Positions 35,482 to 44,172 of a stretch of DNA of 64,000 nucleotides are shown here, one piece after another. The first letter of the stretch is position 1, and every line of letters starts with the position of its first letter. Made by a program: the position numbers and the translations under genes. Source of the DNA: Bacteroidales bacterium (lineage in GTDB: Bacteria; Bacteroidota; Bacteroidia; Bacteroidales; UBA932). The notes under the pieces were generated by a model that saw only the letters and a program-made list of their open reading frames with translations, had not been told where the DNA came from and did no database searches. The stretch is taken from assembly GCA_020026275.1 (NCBI GenBank), contig JAHHQQ010000008.1, positions 1 to 64,000 of the forward strand, read 5' to 3'.

Positions 35482-35549
35482 ATTATCTTTAAATCTTAGT
35501 TTTAGTATGTAATTCTTCCCAAAGTAAGTGAAAAATTCTGAAATTACAC

Positions 35550-35557
35550 TATATTTG
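35550..35557 (+). promoter_or_regulatory. -7 box of the nusB operon
   Basis: TATATTTG is a full match to TAnnTTTG, 23 bases before the nusB ATG. It should drive the seven genes to 41184. Confidence 0.55.
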
Positions 35558-35580
35558 TAGATATTATTATCAATTCAATT

Positions 35581-36522
35581 ATGTTAAACAGAAGAATTCT
35601 AAGGATCAAGGCGTTCAAGACACTGTATGGAGCAGTGTGCGGTGGCGGAACTGATTTGAATGGCGCGTTGGAGGCCTTGACCGAATCTTGTGAGGCGACG
35701 AGAGATTTATATTTGTTCATGCTTGCCATCATTTCTCCGCTGACCAGAGAGGCCCGAAATCGTATTGATGCCGGCAAGGCCAAATTCAATCCTTCCGAAG
35801 AGGAGCTTCATCCCAATGAGAAGTTCGCCGATAACCAGTTGGCGGTTATGTTTGATGGGGATCCAGATTTTACTAAACTGATCGGCAAGAAGAAATTGTC
35901 TTGGGACCAGTATGACATTCAGGTAAGGCATATCTTTGATTCCGTCCAGTCCAAAGATTATTTTCAGAAATATATGGAAAATGAGGAGAGAACCCTGGCT
36001 CAGGATTGTTCCCTGTTCATCCATATCTTTGAAGATGAATTTGTGGACAATCAGGAGATGGAGGACCTGCTTGAGGAAATGTCTGTCCTGTGGATTGATG
36101 ACTTGGCCTATGCGCTCACATATTGCTGCAGAACCTTGAAGGATATTGCGAAAGGACAGGCATGGCATCTGCCTGAACTGTATCAGAGTGATCTGATGAA
36201 GAAAAAGAAACCGGAAGTTCATTTTGACAGTGACCGTGAATTTGTGCGTCGTCTTCTGGCTGCCGCCTATTCCGGATACCAGAAATATTTCGATATGGTG
36301 GCCGGGCAAGTGCCGGATTGGGACAGTGATCGTTTGTTCTCTACAGATATGGCACTGATTTGCTTGGGGTTGGCGGAAGTGGAGACTTTCCCGGAGATAG
36401 ATGTGAAGGTGTCCTTGAATGAATATACCGAAATATCAAAATATTACAGTTCACCAAAGAGTCGTTCATTCGTGAATGGATTGCTCCATAAGGTGGTTTT
36501 TGACAATTTTAATAAACAATAG
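35581..36522 (+). CDS. nusB: Transcription antitermination factor NusB
   Basis: This 313-residue protein binds boxA RNA with NusE/S10 to keep RNA polymerase on rRNA operons. The C-terminal half (about 170-305) carries the helical NusB fold (PEVHFDSDREFVRRLLAAAY, then FPEIDVKVSLNEYTEISKYYSSPKSRSFVNGLL). The N-terminal extension of about 150 residues, absent in E. coli, is usual in Bacteroidetes. It is first in an operon with yajC, whose start is two bases after this stop. Confidence 0.9.
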   Translation: MLNRRILRIKAFKTLYGAVCGGGTDLNGALEALTESCEATRDLYLFMLAIISPLTREARNRIDAGKAKFNPSEEELHPNEKFADNQLAVMFDGDPDFTKLIGKKKLSWDQYDIQVRHIFDSVQSKDYFQKYMENEERTLAQDCSLFIHIFEDEFVDNQEMEDLLEEMSVLWIDDLAYALTYCCRTLKDIAKGQAWHLPELYQSDLMKKKKPEVHFDSDREFVRRLLAAAYSGYQKYFDMVAGQVPDWDSDRLFSTDMALICLGLAEVETFPEIDVKVSLNEYTEISKYYSSPKSRSFVNGLLHKVVFDNFNKQ

Positions 36523-36524
36523 AG

Positions 36525-36842
36525 ATGAATTTACTTACATTTGTTCTACAGGCACAGCCTCAGGCACCTGCAGGCGCAGGTTGGTCCATGTGGCTTATGA
36601 TTATTCTTATTTTCGTTGTGATGTGGTTCTTTATGATCCGTCCTCAGAGAAAGCAGCAGAAAGAGCTTGAAAAGTTCCGCTCCGGTCTCAAGCACGGTGA
36701 TAAAGTGGTCACTATCGGTGGAATCTATGGCACTGTGGAAGAGATCAAGGATAAGACTGTCCTTATTAAAGTGGACGGCGACGTCAAATTGAAAGTGGAC
36801 AAGAACTCATTGGTCAAAGATTTCTCTGAGACCGTACAGTAG
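36525..36842 (+). CDS. yajC: Preprotein translocase subunit YajC
   Basis: This 105-residue single-helix membrane protein is an accessory of SecDF. The helix is at about residues 20-40 (MWLMIILIFVVMWFFMIRPQRKQQKE), followed by a small cytoplasmic domain (HGDKVVTIGGIYGTVEEI) typical of the family. The last base of its TAG stop is the first base of the GTG start of the next gene. Confidence 0.95.
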   Translation: MNLLTFVLQAQPQAPAGAGWSMWLMIILIFVVMWFFMIRPQRKQQKELEKFRSGLKHGDKVVTIGGIYGTVEEIKDKTVLIKVDGDVKLKVDKNSLVKDFSETVQ

Positions 36843-37804
36843 TGAAACGTCTTCTTCAATTACTGAAAATCAATGGGAGAGATGCGATAGTTTTTACGAT
36901 GTCTCTCCTTTTGGCGTTCAGTATATGGCTCATGCATAATCTGTCTCAGAATTATACTGAGATAGTGGACGTTTATGTTCGGGCCAAATCCAACGTTTCT
37001 GGACATTCCCAGCTTTCAGTCACTCCTGTCCCTTTGACGGCACGTTGCCGGACAAGAGGATTTGATATCATCCGGCTCAACAAGAGCGATGCCGGCCATC
37101 CTGAAGTCATTGAATTCGCACCATCTGATCTGCATGATATGGGAAGAGGTGCCTATTACATTACAGGCTCTGACTTGAACAAGTACATCCAGCCTATTTT
37201 GGGCAACAATGCTTCCAACACAACGATTCTCAATGATACTCTGGTGTTCAACTTCGCCTATGAGGTCAACAAGAAAGTGCCGGTGAGAACTATATGCAAT
37301 GTCACGTACAAGTCTCAATATATCAATATCGGAGATTTGAAGGTTGAACCGGATTCTGTCTATATCTATGGGGATCCGCTTCATCTGGAAAAGATAGATT
37401 GCGTTGTGACGGAACCTTTCTCCATGACGGAACTTTCAGCTGATGCCAGTGGAAGGATTGGGATTGAACCGATCCGGGGAATCAGAATGTCTGCGGACGA
37501 GATAGAATATCATCTGCAGGTGGAAAGGTATGTGGAGATTACGGCTGAAATGCCTGTCAAGGCCGTCAATGTGCCATTGCGTAGAAACTTGGTCATTTAT
37601 CCGTCTGTGGCGAAGGTACGTTTCTGCTGCGCTTTCCCGTTGAGGGTCAACCCTCAAGATGAAATCAAGTTCTACATCGATTTCAAAGACTTTGAGAATT
37701 CTCTTAACGGCAGATGTCTGGCGCGGGCTTCCGATATTCCAGAAGGAGTGTTCGGTTATGTGATGGAGCCGCAAGTGTTCGATTGTGTAGAAAGTGTCAA
37801 GTGA
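36842..37804 (+). CDS. YbbR-like domain protein
   Basis: This 320-residue protein has an N-terminal membrane helix (about 16-36, FTMSLLLAFSIWLMHNL) and YbbR-type beta repeats in the periplasm (for example VPVRTICNVTYKSQYINIGDLKVEPDSVYIYG split over about 140-175). In Firmicutes YbbR proteins (CdaR) regulate a di-AMP cyclase; no cyclase lies here, so the role is open. It starts at GTG 36842, overlapping yajC, and its TGA overlaps the coaE ATG by one base, so translation is coupled across three genes. Confidence 0.8.
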   Translation: MKRLLQLLKINGRDAIVFTMSLLLAFSIWLMHNLSQNYTEIVDVYVRAKSNVSGHSQLSVTPVPLTARCRTRGFDIIRLNKSDAGHPEVIEFAPSDLHDMGRGAYYITGSDLNKYIQPILGNNASNTTILNDTLVFNFAYEVNKKVPVRTICNVTYKSQYINIGDLKVEPDSVYIYGDPLHLEKIDCVVTEPFSMTELSADASGRIGIEPIRGIRMSADEIEYHLQVERYVEITAEMPVKAVNVPLRRNLVIYPSVAKVRFCCAFPLRVNPQDEIKFYIDFKDFENSLNGRCLARASDIPEGVFGYVMEPQVFDCVESVK

Positions 37805-38424
37805 TGAAGACCGTTTTGGTGACTGGAGGAATTGGAAGCGGCAAGTCAAAGGTCTGCTCCTATCTGGCGGGGAAAGGAATTCCTGTCTATGATACGGACA
37901 GCCGGGCGAAGAATCTCTACGATACCGACTCGGTACTGGTGGGCCAGATTGAGGACGCCTTCGGCATCCGTCTGTTTGACGAGGAAGGCAAACTGCGCAG
38001 AAAAGCCTTGTCTGACCTGATTTTTTCAGACAGTGGCAAGCTGGAAAAATTGGAATCATTCGTGCATCCGGCCCTTTTGAGAGATTTCCTCCGCTGGAGG
38101 GAGATGCTGGAACAGGAGGCTCGACAAAATGGAAGGGAATATCCCTTCGTATGCATGGAATCGGCCATTGTCTTGGACAAGCCGGTTTTCAAGGATCTCT
38201 ATGATGTGGTCCTGCTCGTGGATGCACCGCTTGAGTTGCGCTTGGAACGGGCGGTTGAGAGAGACTCTGCTCCAAGAGAAAAGATTATGGAACGTATCCT
38301 AAGTCAGCGGATTCATTTGGATAAGGCTGACAAAGTGATTGTCAATGATGGCAGTCCGGAAACTCTTTGCAGAAGAGTGGACGAAGCTATGGAAATATTA
38401 AATTTGCAATTGGTTAAATTATAA
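37804..38424 (+). CDS. coaE: Dephospho-CoA kinase
   Basis: This 206-residue enzyme phosphorylates dephospho-CoA in the last step of CoA synthesis. The P-loop GGIGSGKS is at residues 8-15. DTDSRAKNLY, FVCMESAIVLDKPVFKDLYDVVLLVDAP and the later SQRIHLDKADKVIVNDGS fit the family. The ATG at 37804 overlaps the previous stop. Longer upstream readings in this frame run inside the YbbR-like gene and are not needed. Confidence 0.93.
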   Translation: MKTVLVTGGIGSGKSKVCSYLAGKGIPVYDTDSRAKNLYDTDSVLVGQIEDAFGIRLFDEEGKLRRKALSDLIFSDSGKLEKLESFVHPALLRDFLRWREMLEQEARQNGREYPFVCMESAIVLDKPVFKDLYDVVLLVDAPLELRLERAVERDSAPREKIMERILSQRIHLDKADKVIVNDGSPETLCRRVDEAMEILNLQLVKL

Positions 38425-38430
38425 GTAAAA

Positions 38431-38898
38431 ATGGAAAACAACAAGACAGATTTGAGTAGAATTCTGGCTGTTTCTGGTCAGCATGGTTTGTTTGAATATA
38501 TTGCTCAGGCAAGAAATGGTGCGATTGTGGAGGCTTTGGAAGATCACAAACGTGTCTGCTTTGACGTGAAGAGCAAGATTACTTCTCTATATGACATTTC
38601 TATCTATACCTACGATGAGGAGGTGAGGCTTCAGGAAGTGTTCAACAAGATGCATGAGGTATTGGGAGAAGAGAATGCTCCTTCACCGAAATCCACGTCA
38701 GAAGAGTTGAAGGCCTTTTTCTCCAAAGCCCTTCCCGAATATGATGAGAACCGTTTCTATGTTTCTCATATGAAGAAAGTGGTAGAGTGGTACAATTGCC
38801 TTAAAAATTTTGCGTCTCTTGATTTTGTGGATCTCGAGGCTGAGGCTGAGAAGGCCCAGGCGGAAGCTGCAGAGGAAGAAGCTCAAAAAGCAGAATAA
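38431..38898 (+). CDS. DUF5606 protein
   Basis: This 155-residue cytoplasmic protein is conserved in Bacteroidetes. The core (about 7-70: SRILAVSGQHGLFEYIAQARNG, then SLYDISIYT) looks like a small beta-rich module. The rest is helical, ending in a Glu/Ala-rich low-complexity tail (about 135-155). No catalytic residues were recognised. It sits between coaE and rimO with gaps of 6 and 2 bases, which suggests a housekeeping role, possibly in translation or cell-envelope supply. Function is unknown. Confidence 0.75.
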   Translation: MENNKTDLSRILAVSGQHGLFEYIAQARNGAIVEALEDHKRVCFDVKSKITSLYDISIYTYDEEVRLQEVFNKMHEVLGEENAPSPKSTSEELKAFFSKALPEYDENRFYVSHMKKVVEWYNCLKNFASLDFVDLEAEAEKAQAEAAEEEAQKAE

Positions 38899-38900
38899 TC

Positions 38901-40226
38901 ATGCTTAAGAGTCTGCAGGTGATAACGTTAGGCTGTTCCAAGAATATTGTGGACACCGAACATCTCCTGGCCCAGATACAAAATGATTTTCAGATTTTTC
39001 CTGAGAACTATCGGGGAAAATCTGATTTTCTGCTTATCAATACTTGCGGTTTCATCGGGGATGCAAAAGAAGAATCCATCCGGGTCATTCTCGAAGCAGC
39101 CGAACGCAAGAAAATGGGAGATGTTGGAAAATTGGTTGTATTCGGATGTTTGTCACAAAGATACAGTGATTCGCTTCCTGAACTGATTCCAGAGGTGGAT
39201 GCCTGGTATGGCGCACGTGAATTCGCTCCCATAGTCAGGGGACTGACTGGAAGGAAGATTCCTGAAATGTTCTCGACACGATACCGGTACTCGACACCTA
39301 AGGGCGTGGGGTATGCGTATTTGAAGATTTCAGAAGGTTGTAACCGGAGGTGCTCTTATTGTGCCATACCTTTCATTCGTGGCAATCATAAATCCGTTCC
39401 GATGGAACAGCTGGTGGCAGAGGCCGGGCATCTGGCGCAGAATGGAGTCAAGGAATTGATTCTGATTGCCCAGGATACGACCTACTACGGCATGGACCTG
39501 TATCACAGAAGAGCCATCGCGGAACTGGTGGAGAAGTTGTCCAAAGTGGAAGGGATAGAATGGATACGTATCCATTATTCTTATCCTGCTGATTTCCCGG
39601 AGGATCTTCTGGACCAGATGGCCGGCAATCCGAAGGTTTGCAAATATATGGATATACCTCTCCAGCATGTTGCGGACGTGGTGCTTGACAATATGCACAG
39701 ACACGTTGATGGCGCATGGACAAGGGAACTCATTTCCAGAATGAGAAAGAGAGTGCCAGGAATTGCTATCCGTACGACGATGATTGTCGGTTTCCCAGGA
39801 GAAGGGGAGAAAGAATTTGAGGAATTGCTGGACTTCATCAAGGAGGCCAAGTTCGAGCGTTTGGGGGCTTTCAGATATTCAGAAGAAGAGGGAACTTTCG
39901 GAGCGGAAAATTTTGAGGATAATATTGGTGATGAAGAGAAACAGAGCCGGTATGATCGTTTGATGTCCGTTCAGAACAGCATTTCACTGGAGTGCAACGA
40001 GTCACGGGTCGGTACGGTCGAGAAGGTGATCGTGGATGCTGTCTCCGACGGCGCTCTGGTCTGCCGTAGTCAATATGAAAGTCCGGAAGTGGATGGCGAG
40101 ATCTTTGTAAGGTATGAGCCGGAATGTTTTGGAGGACAGCCTGCTGAAAGTTTTGTCGGACAGTTCCTCCAAGTGAAAATAACTGGTGCGGAAGATTATG
40201 ATCTTCATGCAGAATTGTACAAGTAA
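38901..40226 (+). CDS. rimO: Ribosomal protein S12 methylthiotransferase RimO
   Basis: This 441-residue radical-SAM enzyme adds a methylthio group to an Asp of ribosomal protein S12. The N-terminal MTTase domain uses three Cys for a second cluster (TLGCSKN, NTCGFIGDA, FGCLSQR). The radical-SAM cluster motif is EGCNRRCSYCAIP near residues 142-154, and a TRAM domain closes the protein (about 370-441). RimO rather than MiaB is indicated by the start LQVITLGCSKNIVDTE. It is the sixth gene of the nusB operon. Confidence 0.95.
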   Translation: MLKSLQVITLGCSKNIVDTEHLLAQIQNDFQIFPENYRGKSDFLLINTCGFIGDAKEESIRVILEAAERKKMGDVGKLVVFGCLSQRYSDSLPELIPEVDAWYGAREFAPIVRGLTGRKIPEMFSTRYRYSTPKGVGYAYLKISEGCNRRCSYCAIPFIRGNHKSVPMEQLVAEAGHLAQNGVKELILIAQDTTYYGMDLYHRRAIAELVEKLSKVEGIEWIRIHYSYPADFPEDLLDQMAGNPKVCKYMDIPLQHVADVVLDNMHRHVDGAWTRELISRMRKRVPGIAIRTTMIVGFPGEGEKEFEELLDFIKEAKFERLGAFRYSEEEGTFGAENFEDNIGDEEKQSRYDRLMSVQNSISLECNESRVGTVEKVIVDAVSDGALVCRSQYESPEVDGEIFVRYEPECFGGQPAESFVGQFLQVKITGAEDYDLHAELYK

Positions 40227-40239
40227 AATTATTGGAAAT

Positions 40240-41184
40240 ATGAAAAACCGTCTATCTCTTGTTGCAGGAGCTTTCATGACTGCTCTGATGGCAGTTTCCT
40301 GCAGTCCTCAAATGTTCAACATGCCTATTGACATGAGACATGCTTCTGCTTCAGGTCTTGATTTGGGCGGAAAAACATTTTCACTGGTTTATGTAGATAA
40401 TGGATTCAAGGCGGATTCTTGCTTGAGCCATGGATTGGCGGAAGGATTTGCCATTTCACTGGAAAAGGAATATTTCGGAAGAGAGAAATGTATTGACATC
40501 TATAAAATTCAGGAACAAGAAGGGGCGGACTATTCCAATAAAGACACGTTGGTCAATCTGGTGCTGGATTGTCAGAGTGATGTGGTCTTTTTGCTGGATA
40601 CTCCCGATTTCAAAAATATAAGTGTTTCGGGAGGAGTGGATTCTGGAATTGCTTCCATTGATTCAGCAATGAAAGTCACTGCTTTTTTGGACATCGAGCA
40701 GAGTATTTATGTTTATGATTCGATGTGTCGGAAAGACACCGTTTTTACAAAGGTTTGTCGTCAGACGTTGAGTCAGCCGCTTTTCTTGCCTCAAGATTAT
40801 GACCAAAAAACGCTTTTGTCGAAGTTGGCTGTTTCCTTGGAATCAGAAGGGATTCGTGCCGGTGGTGAGATGACCGGAACATTCAGACCGGTATGGAAGA
40901 CTGAGGAGTGCGATATTATCTACTATGATAGTAATGAATGGATCGAAGCTGTCCAGGCGGCTGTGGAATTCCGTTGGAAGGAGGCTATGTCCAAGTGGCT
41001 GCATATTGTTACCTCTACCAGGAATATGGACAAACGGTCCTGCGCTTCTTACAATATGGCATTGGCGTGCTATATGCAGGGTGATTACAAATTGGCACTG
41101 GAATGGCTGGACAGTTCGGACAAAGATTGTCCAATTTCCTTGTCTGAAGACTTGCGGAAACGGATTCGTGCGAGAATGAAATAG
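40240..41184 (+). CDS. Lipoprotein, DUF6340-like
   Basis: This 314-residue lipoprotein (lipobox MAVSC, Cys21) probably sits in the outer membrane facing the periplasm. The segment SPQMFNMPIDMRHASASGLDLGGKTFSLVYVD and the long beta/alpha middle match my memory of the Bacteroidetes DUF6340 group. The C-terminal 80 residues look like one TPR-type helical pair (CASYNMALACYMQGDYKLALEWLD). Function is unknown. ATG 40240 is chosen because it gives a clean lipoprotein signal; an upstream in-frame start at 40186 would lie inside rimO. It is last in the nusB operon. Confidence 0.7.
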   Translation: MKNRLSLVAGAFMTALMAVSCSPQMFNMPIDMRHASASGLDLGGKTFSLVYVDNGFKADSCLSHGLAEGFAISLEKEYFGREKCIDIYKIQEQEGADYSNKDTLVNLVLDCQSDVVFLLDTPDFKNISVSGGVDSGIASIDSAMKVTAFLDIEQSIYVYDSMCRKDTVFTKVCRQTLSQPLFLPQDYDQKTLLSKLAVSLESEGIRAGGEMTGTFRPVWKTEECDIIYYDSNEWIEAVQAAVEFRWKEAMSKWLHIVTSTRNMDKRSCASYNMALACYMQGDYKLALEWLDSSDKDCPISLSEDLRKRIRARMK

Positions 41185-41216
41185 GGCATGTCTGTCTGTT
41201 CTTGAAAACAGAAGCA

Positions 41217-41248
41217 AACGAGACTGGCTTCGCAGCTAGTCTCGTTTT
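41217..41248 (+). terminator. Terminator of the nusB operon
   Basis: AACGAGACT and AGTCTCGTT pair, with a further GC pair inside, followed by a TTTTATT tail. It lies 33 bases after the lipoprotein stop. Confidence 0.75.
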
Positions 41249-41686
41249 ATTCAATATTAGTATAGCCACTATCATGACAGAGATGCCTGAATGACATTTG
41301 TCAATGACAATTGTATTTGAGAAAATAAATACTGATTGTTGTTTTATAAAACATTTCTCATCGGCTTCAAGCCCTGGAAAAAGTTTCTTTTTGTAAAACT
41401 ATCAAATATAAACTATAAATACAAGTATTCCATTTACTTTTTTAATACGTTTTAATGAAAAATACCTACAATTTGTCATGCTTGCTGAAAATAATATCTA
41501 ACTAATTGAAATATAATATTTTATTTGTATCTCTGGCAAGCGTGCGCAATAGGGTCAAGTGATTTCAACAAGATACTTATAAATAAATTGAAAGACCATT
41601 TCGGATCACTTGGCACTGGTTATGAATTATAACGATGGCTGATTGCAAATTATATTGTGAAATTGAATTTCTGATGTTTGAACCGA
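41249..41686. other. AT-rich gene-free gap between convergent operons
   Basis: No open frame with a plausible start and length is seen on either strand in these 438 bases, although a gap between two operon ends needs only terminators. Marked features are a TGACATTTGTCA palindrome near 41293, long A/T runs, and an 8-bp inverted repeat CAAGTGAT (41556-41563) with ATCACTTG (41605-41612), 41 bases apart. It could hold a small RNA, a decayed gene, or the glpC 3' region. Confidence 0.6.
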
Positions 41687-42913
41687 TCAGTTATTGGCCT
41701 TGAAAGTCGCTTCCAAATCAAGTGCATCTGCCAGAATTACGATTGGATTGATGACTGGGTAGCCGGTGCTCATCTCTATCTGCCATTTACAGGTTTCACA
41801 TTCGCAGGCGACAAAATCGGGATGGGCTTTTTCAATCTGGTCAAAGAGAGGTTTTCCGATAGCCTGTGAATTTTTGTAGTTCTCTTTTTTGAATCCATAG
41901 GTTCCTGCAATGCCGCAGCAGTTGCTGTCGAGCGTTTGCATTTCCAGTCCTGGAATTAGGCTCAGGAGCTTCTGAGTGAAGATGTTCCAGCCCAGTTTCT
42001 CCATATGGCAAGGGATATGATAGCAGGAAGTGGCCTTGTAGTTGGGATTGAAGACTAATTTTACCTGACCGGAGTCAATCAGTTCGCAAATCAACTTTTC
42101 GACAATGTAGATGCTTTCTCTGACAGAAGAATTGTCTACCTTGAGGATATGCGGGTATTCGTCTCTCATAGTAAACGTGCAGGTCGTCGAGACGGTAACA
42201 ATGGGTTTTGCTGCTTTTTCAAAGATTTCAATGTTGTGCGCCGCATTTCTTTTGGCTTGATCGAACAGTCCGTTGGAAATCATGGCGACGGCACAGCACT
42301 TTTCGTCAAGGAGCTGTACTCCGTAGCCGAGAGCGTTCATCACTTCCACGAAGGCGCGGCCTACTTCAGGATGTTGGAATTCGGTGGAACAGCCATGGAA
42401 GAAACTTATCTGGTGCGCGAATGTGCTCTGATGGGCCTCTTTGTTTTTCCTGAACCAGGAAATGAAACCGTGGCTCTGATATTTTGGAAAGGTTCGTTCT
42501 TTTGGGATGCCCAGAACTCCGTCCATGATGGCTTTGACTGGGGCGGTGGCCATGACGCTGTTGACAATTGGGGCAAAAGGTCTGGCGACTTTTCCCATGA
42601 AATCTGTATTGGCCAGGATGCGGTCTCTTAGTTTTGGTTTGACATGGGAGTAATTCATCCTGGCAGAATGAATGATGTCTGCAATTTTCACGCCGGAAGG
42701 GCAGGCGGTTTCGCAACGTTTGCAGTTCATGCAATATTTGAGGTTTTCGTCAAAAAAGAACTTGTTCTTCAGTCTGAGTCTTTCTCCGTCTGGGCCACCT
42801 TGCTTTGGACCAGGAAAGAGAGGATTGACGGGTACAACGGGACAATATGCAGTGCAGATGGTACATTTCATGCACTGTTCAAAGTTGTTGGTACTTTGAG
42901 TGATTTCTTGCAT
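41687..42913 (-). CDS. glpC: Anaerobic glycerol-3-phosphate dehydrogenase subunit C
   Basis: This 408-residue iron-sulfur subunit passes electrons from GlpAB to menaquinone at the membrane. Two 4Fe-4S ferredoxin motifs lie near the start (CMKCTICTAYCP and CMNCKRCETACP). Two CCG-type domains follow (HGCSTEFQHPEVGRAF...KCCAVAM, and SCYHIPCHMEKLG...NCCGIAGTYGF), which also bind clusters or quinone. It is the last gene of the glpABC operon, 11 bases after glpB. Confidence 0.9.
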   Translation of the reverse strand: MQEITQSTNNFEQCMKCTICTAYCPVVPVNPLFPGPKQGGPDGERLRLKNKFFFDENLKYCMNCKRCETACPSGVKIADIIHSARMNYSHVKPKLRDRILANTDFMGKVARPFAPIVNSVMATAPVKAIMDGVLGIPKERTFPKYQSHGFISWFRKNKEAHQSTFAHQISFFHGCSTEFQHPEVGRAFVEVMNALGYGVQLLDEKCCAVAMISNGLFDQAKRNAAHNIEIFEKAAKPIVTVSTTCTFTMRDEYPHILKVDNSSVRESIYIVEKLICELIDSGQVKLVFNPNYKATSCYHIPCHMEKLGWNIFTQKLLSLIPGLEMQTLDSNCCGIAGTYGFKKENYKNSQAIGKPLFDQIEKAHPDFVACECETCKWQIEMSTGYPVINPIVILADALDLEATFKANN

Positions 42914-42924
42914 AACGATTCTCC

Positions 42925-44172
42925 TTAATTGTTGTTGATTTGGTCCGCTACTGACAGGGCGGTAAAAATGGCGACACCGGCACCGCAGCCGCTGTCAATC
43001 GGGTTGAATCCGGACAGGATGGATCCTATGGCGTATAAATTGGGGATTGTCTGTCCATTTTGCGAAGGATGGAACTGGTTGTCTGTTTTGACTCCGAAGC
43101 TCAGGTAGGCATGGCTCTTGAAGAAATCCCGGTCGTACCAGTTCTCTCTACCTTCCAAATAGTCGGTATCCAGGTGCATGAGCGGCTCAATGATCTCATG
43201 AGGAGTGGCTGCGAGGCCTTTGCTGAAAAAAGTGCCAGTGGCCAGGACGTAGTGGTCCGCTTCCAGTTCGAAATTGTCCAGATTCTCAGTCTTGAGAGAT
43301 CGGATCATGCCTTTCTCTATTTTTACTTCTCTGACAGTATCACCGGATATGATGGTTCCGCCAGCTTGTGCGAATTGGTTCTTGAGAATCATTTGTGTCC
43401 GGATACCGGGAACTGAAGGGGGCATGGTGCCTATGAAGATTGTTCTGGCTGGAATTTCTTTCTGGATTGTCTGGAGGACCCGGGTGTCTTTGAAGCCGAA
43501 GACGGCTGGAAGAATGACCAGATCTTCCTCTTTCAGAATATTTTCGATTTCTTGAATCAGTTTCCGCCATACATTTTCGTCTTCCATGACACGGGCGATG
43601 TTGACGGATCTCATTTCGGTCGGACTTTTTCTCAGACGTTCCAGCTCTTCCAAACGGATAGAGGCAATTCTGGTCTGTGTACCCTGCTTCTCCAGTGTGT
43701 TGGCGATGAAGGAGGTATTGAAGTCGAGATAACCGTCAAAGTTGATGACCAGGGCCTTTTCCGCCAACTTCTGGTTTTTCTCTTTCATGAGGGCCGTGTC
43801 TTCGAAAGCCATCCATGCGGGGCGGATGTTGCCCAGATGGGTGATCAGGTAACCATTTTTTCTGGGATTGCCATGAAGACGGATGCCCCAGGACTGGAAT
43901 TTATCTTGGATGCCGTCGGCATAGGCACCGACCTTCTCTTTTCCGATTTTGGTATAAGGATGCTCTGGTCCCAGAGAGGCGATGGCCTCAATCGGGTCGG
44001 AAATGTCGCTCCCGTCTTCATGGAAGGAGAGCAGGTTGAATGTGCCGGAAGAAAAATGCATGGCGTTCTGGCCGGCGGTGATGATGGCACAGTTCTTCCC
44101 ATGAGCCTGAAGTTCCAGACCGCAGACCAGACCGGAAAGTCCGCCACCTATTATGATAGTATCGAATTTCAT
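42925..44172 (-). CDS. glpB: Anaerobic glycerol-3-phosphate dehydrogenase subunit B
   Basis: This 415-residue flavoprotein partner of GlpA has an N-terminal dinucleotide-binding motif IIIGGGLSGLVCGLEL (residues 6-21) and a C-terminal FAD segment GSILSGFNPIDSGCGAGVAIFTAL near 380-405. It overlaps the glpA stop by the ATGA pattern (44169-44172), so translation is coupled. It acts in the cytoplasm on the membrane face as part of GlpABC. Confidence 0.9.
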   Translation of the reverse strand: MKFDTIIIGGGLSGLVCGLELQAHGKNCAIITAGQNAMHFSSGTFNLLSFHEDGSDISDPIEAIASLGPEHPYTKIGKEKVGAYADGIQDKFQSWGIRLHGNPRKNGYLITHLGNIRPAWMAFEDTALMKEKNQKLAEKALVINFDGYLDFNTSFIANTLEKQGTQTRIASIRLEELERLRKSPTEMRSVNIARVMEDENVWRKLIQEIENILKEEDLVILPAVFGFKDTRVLQTIQKEIPARTIFIGTMPPSVPGIRTQMILKNQFAQAGGTIISGDTVREVKIEKGMIRSLKTENLDNFELEADHYVLATGTFFSKGLAATPHEIIEPLMHLDTDYLEGRENWYDRDFFKSHAYLSFGVKTDNQFHPSQNGQTIPNLYAIGSILSGFNPIDSGCGAGVAIFTALSVADQINNN

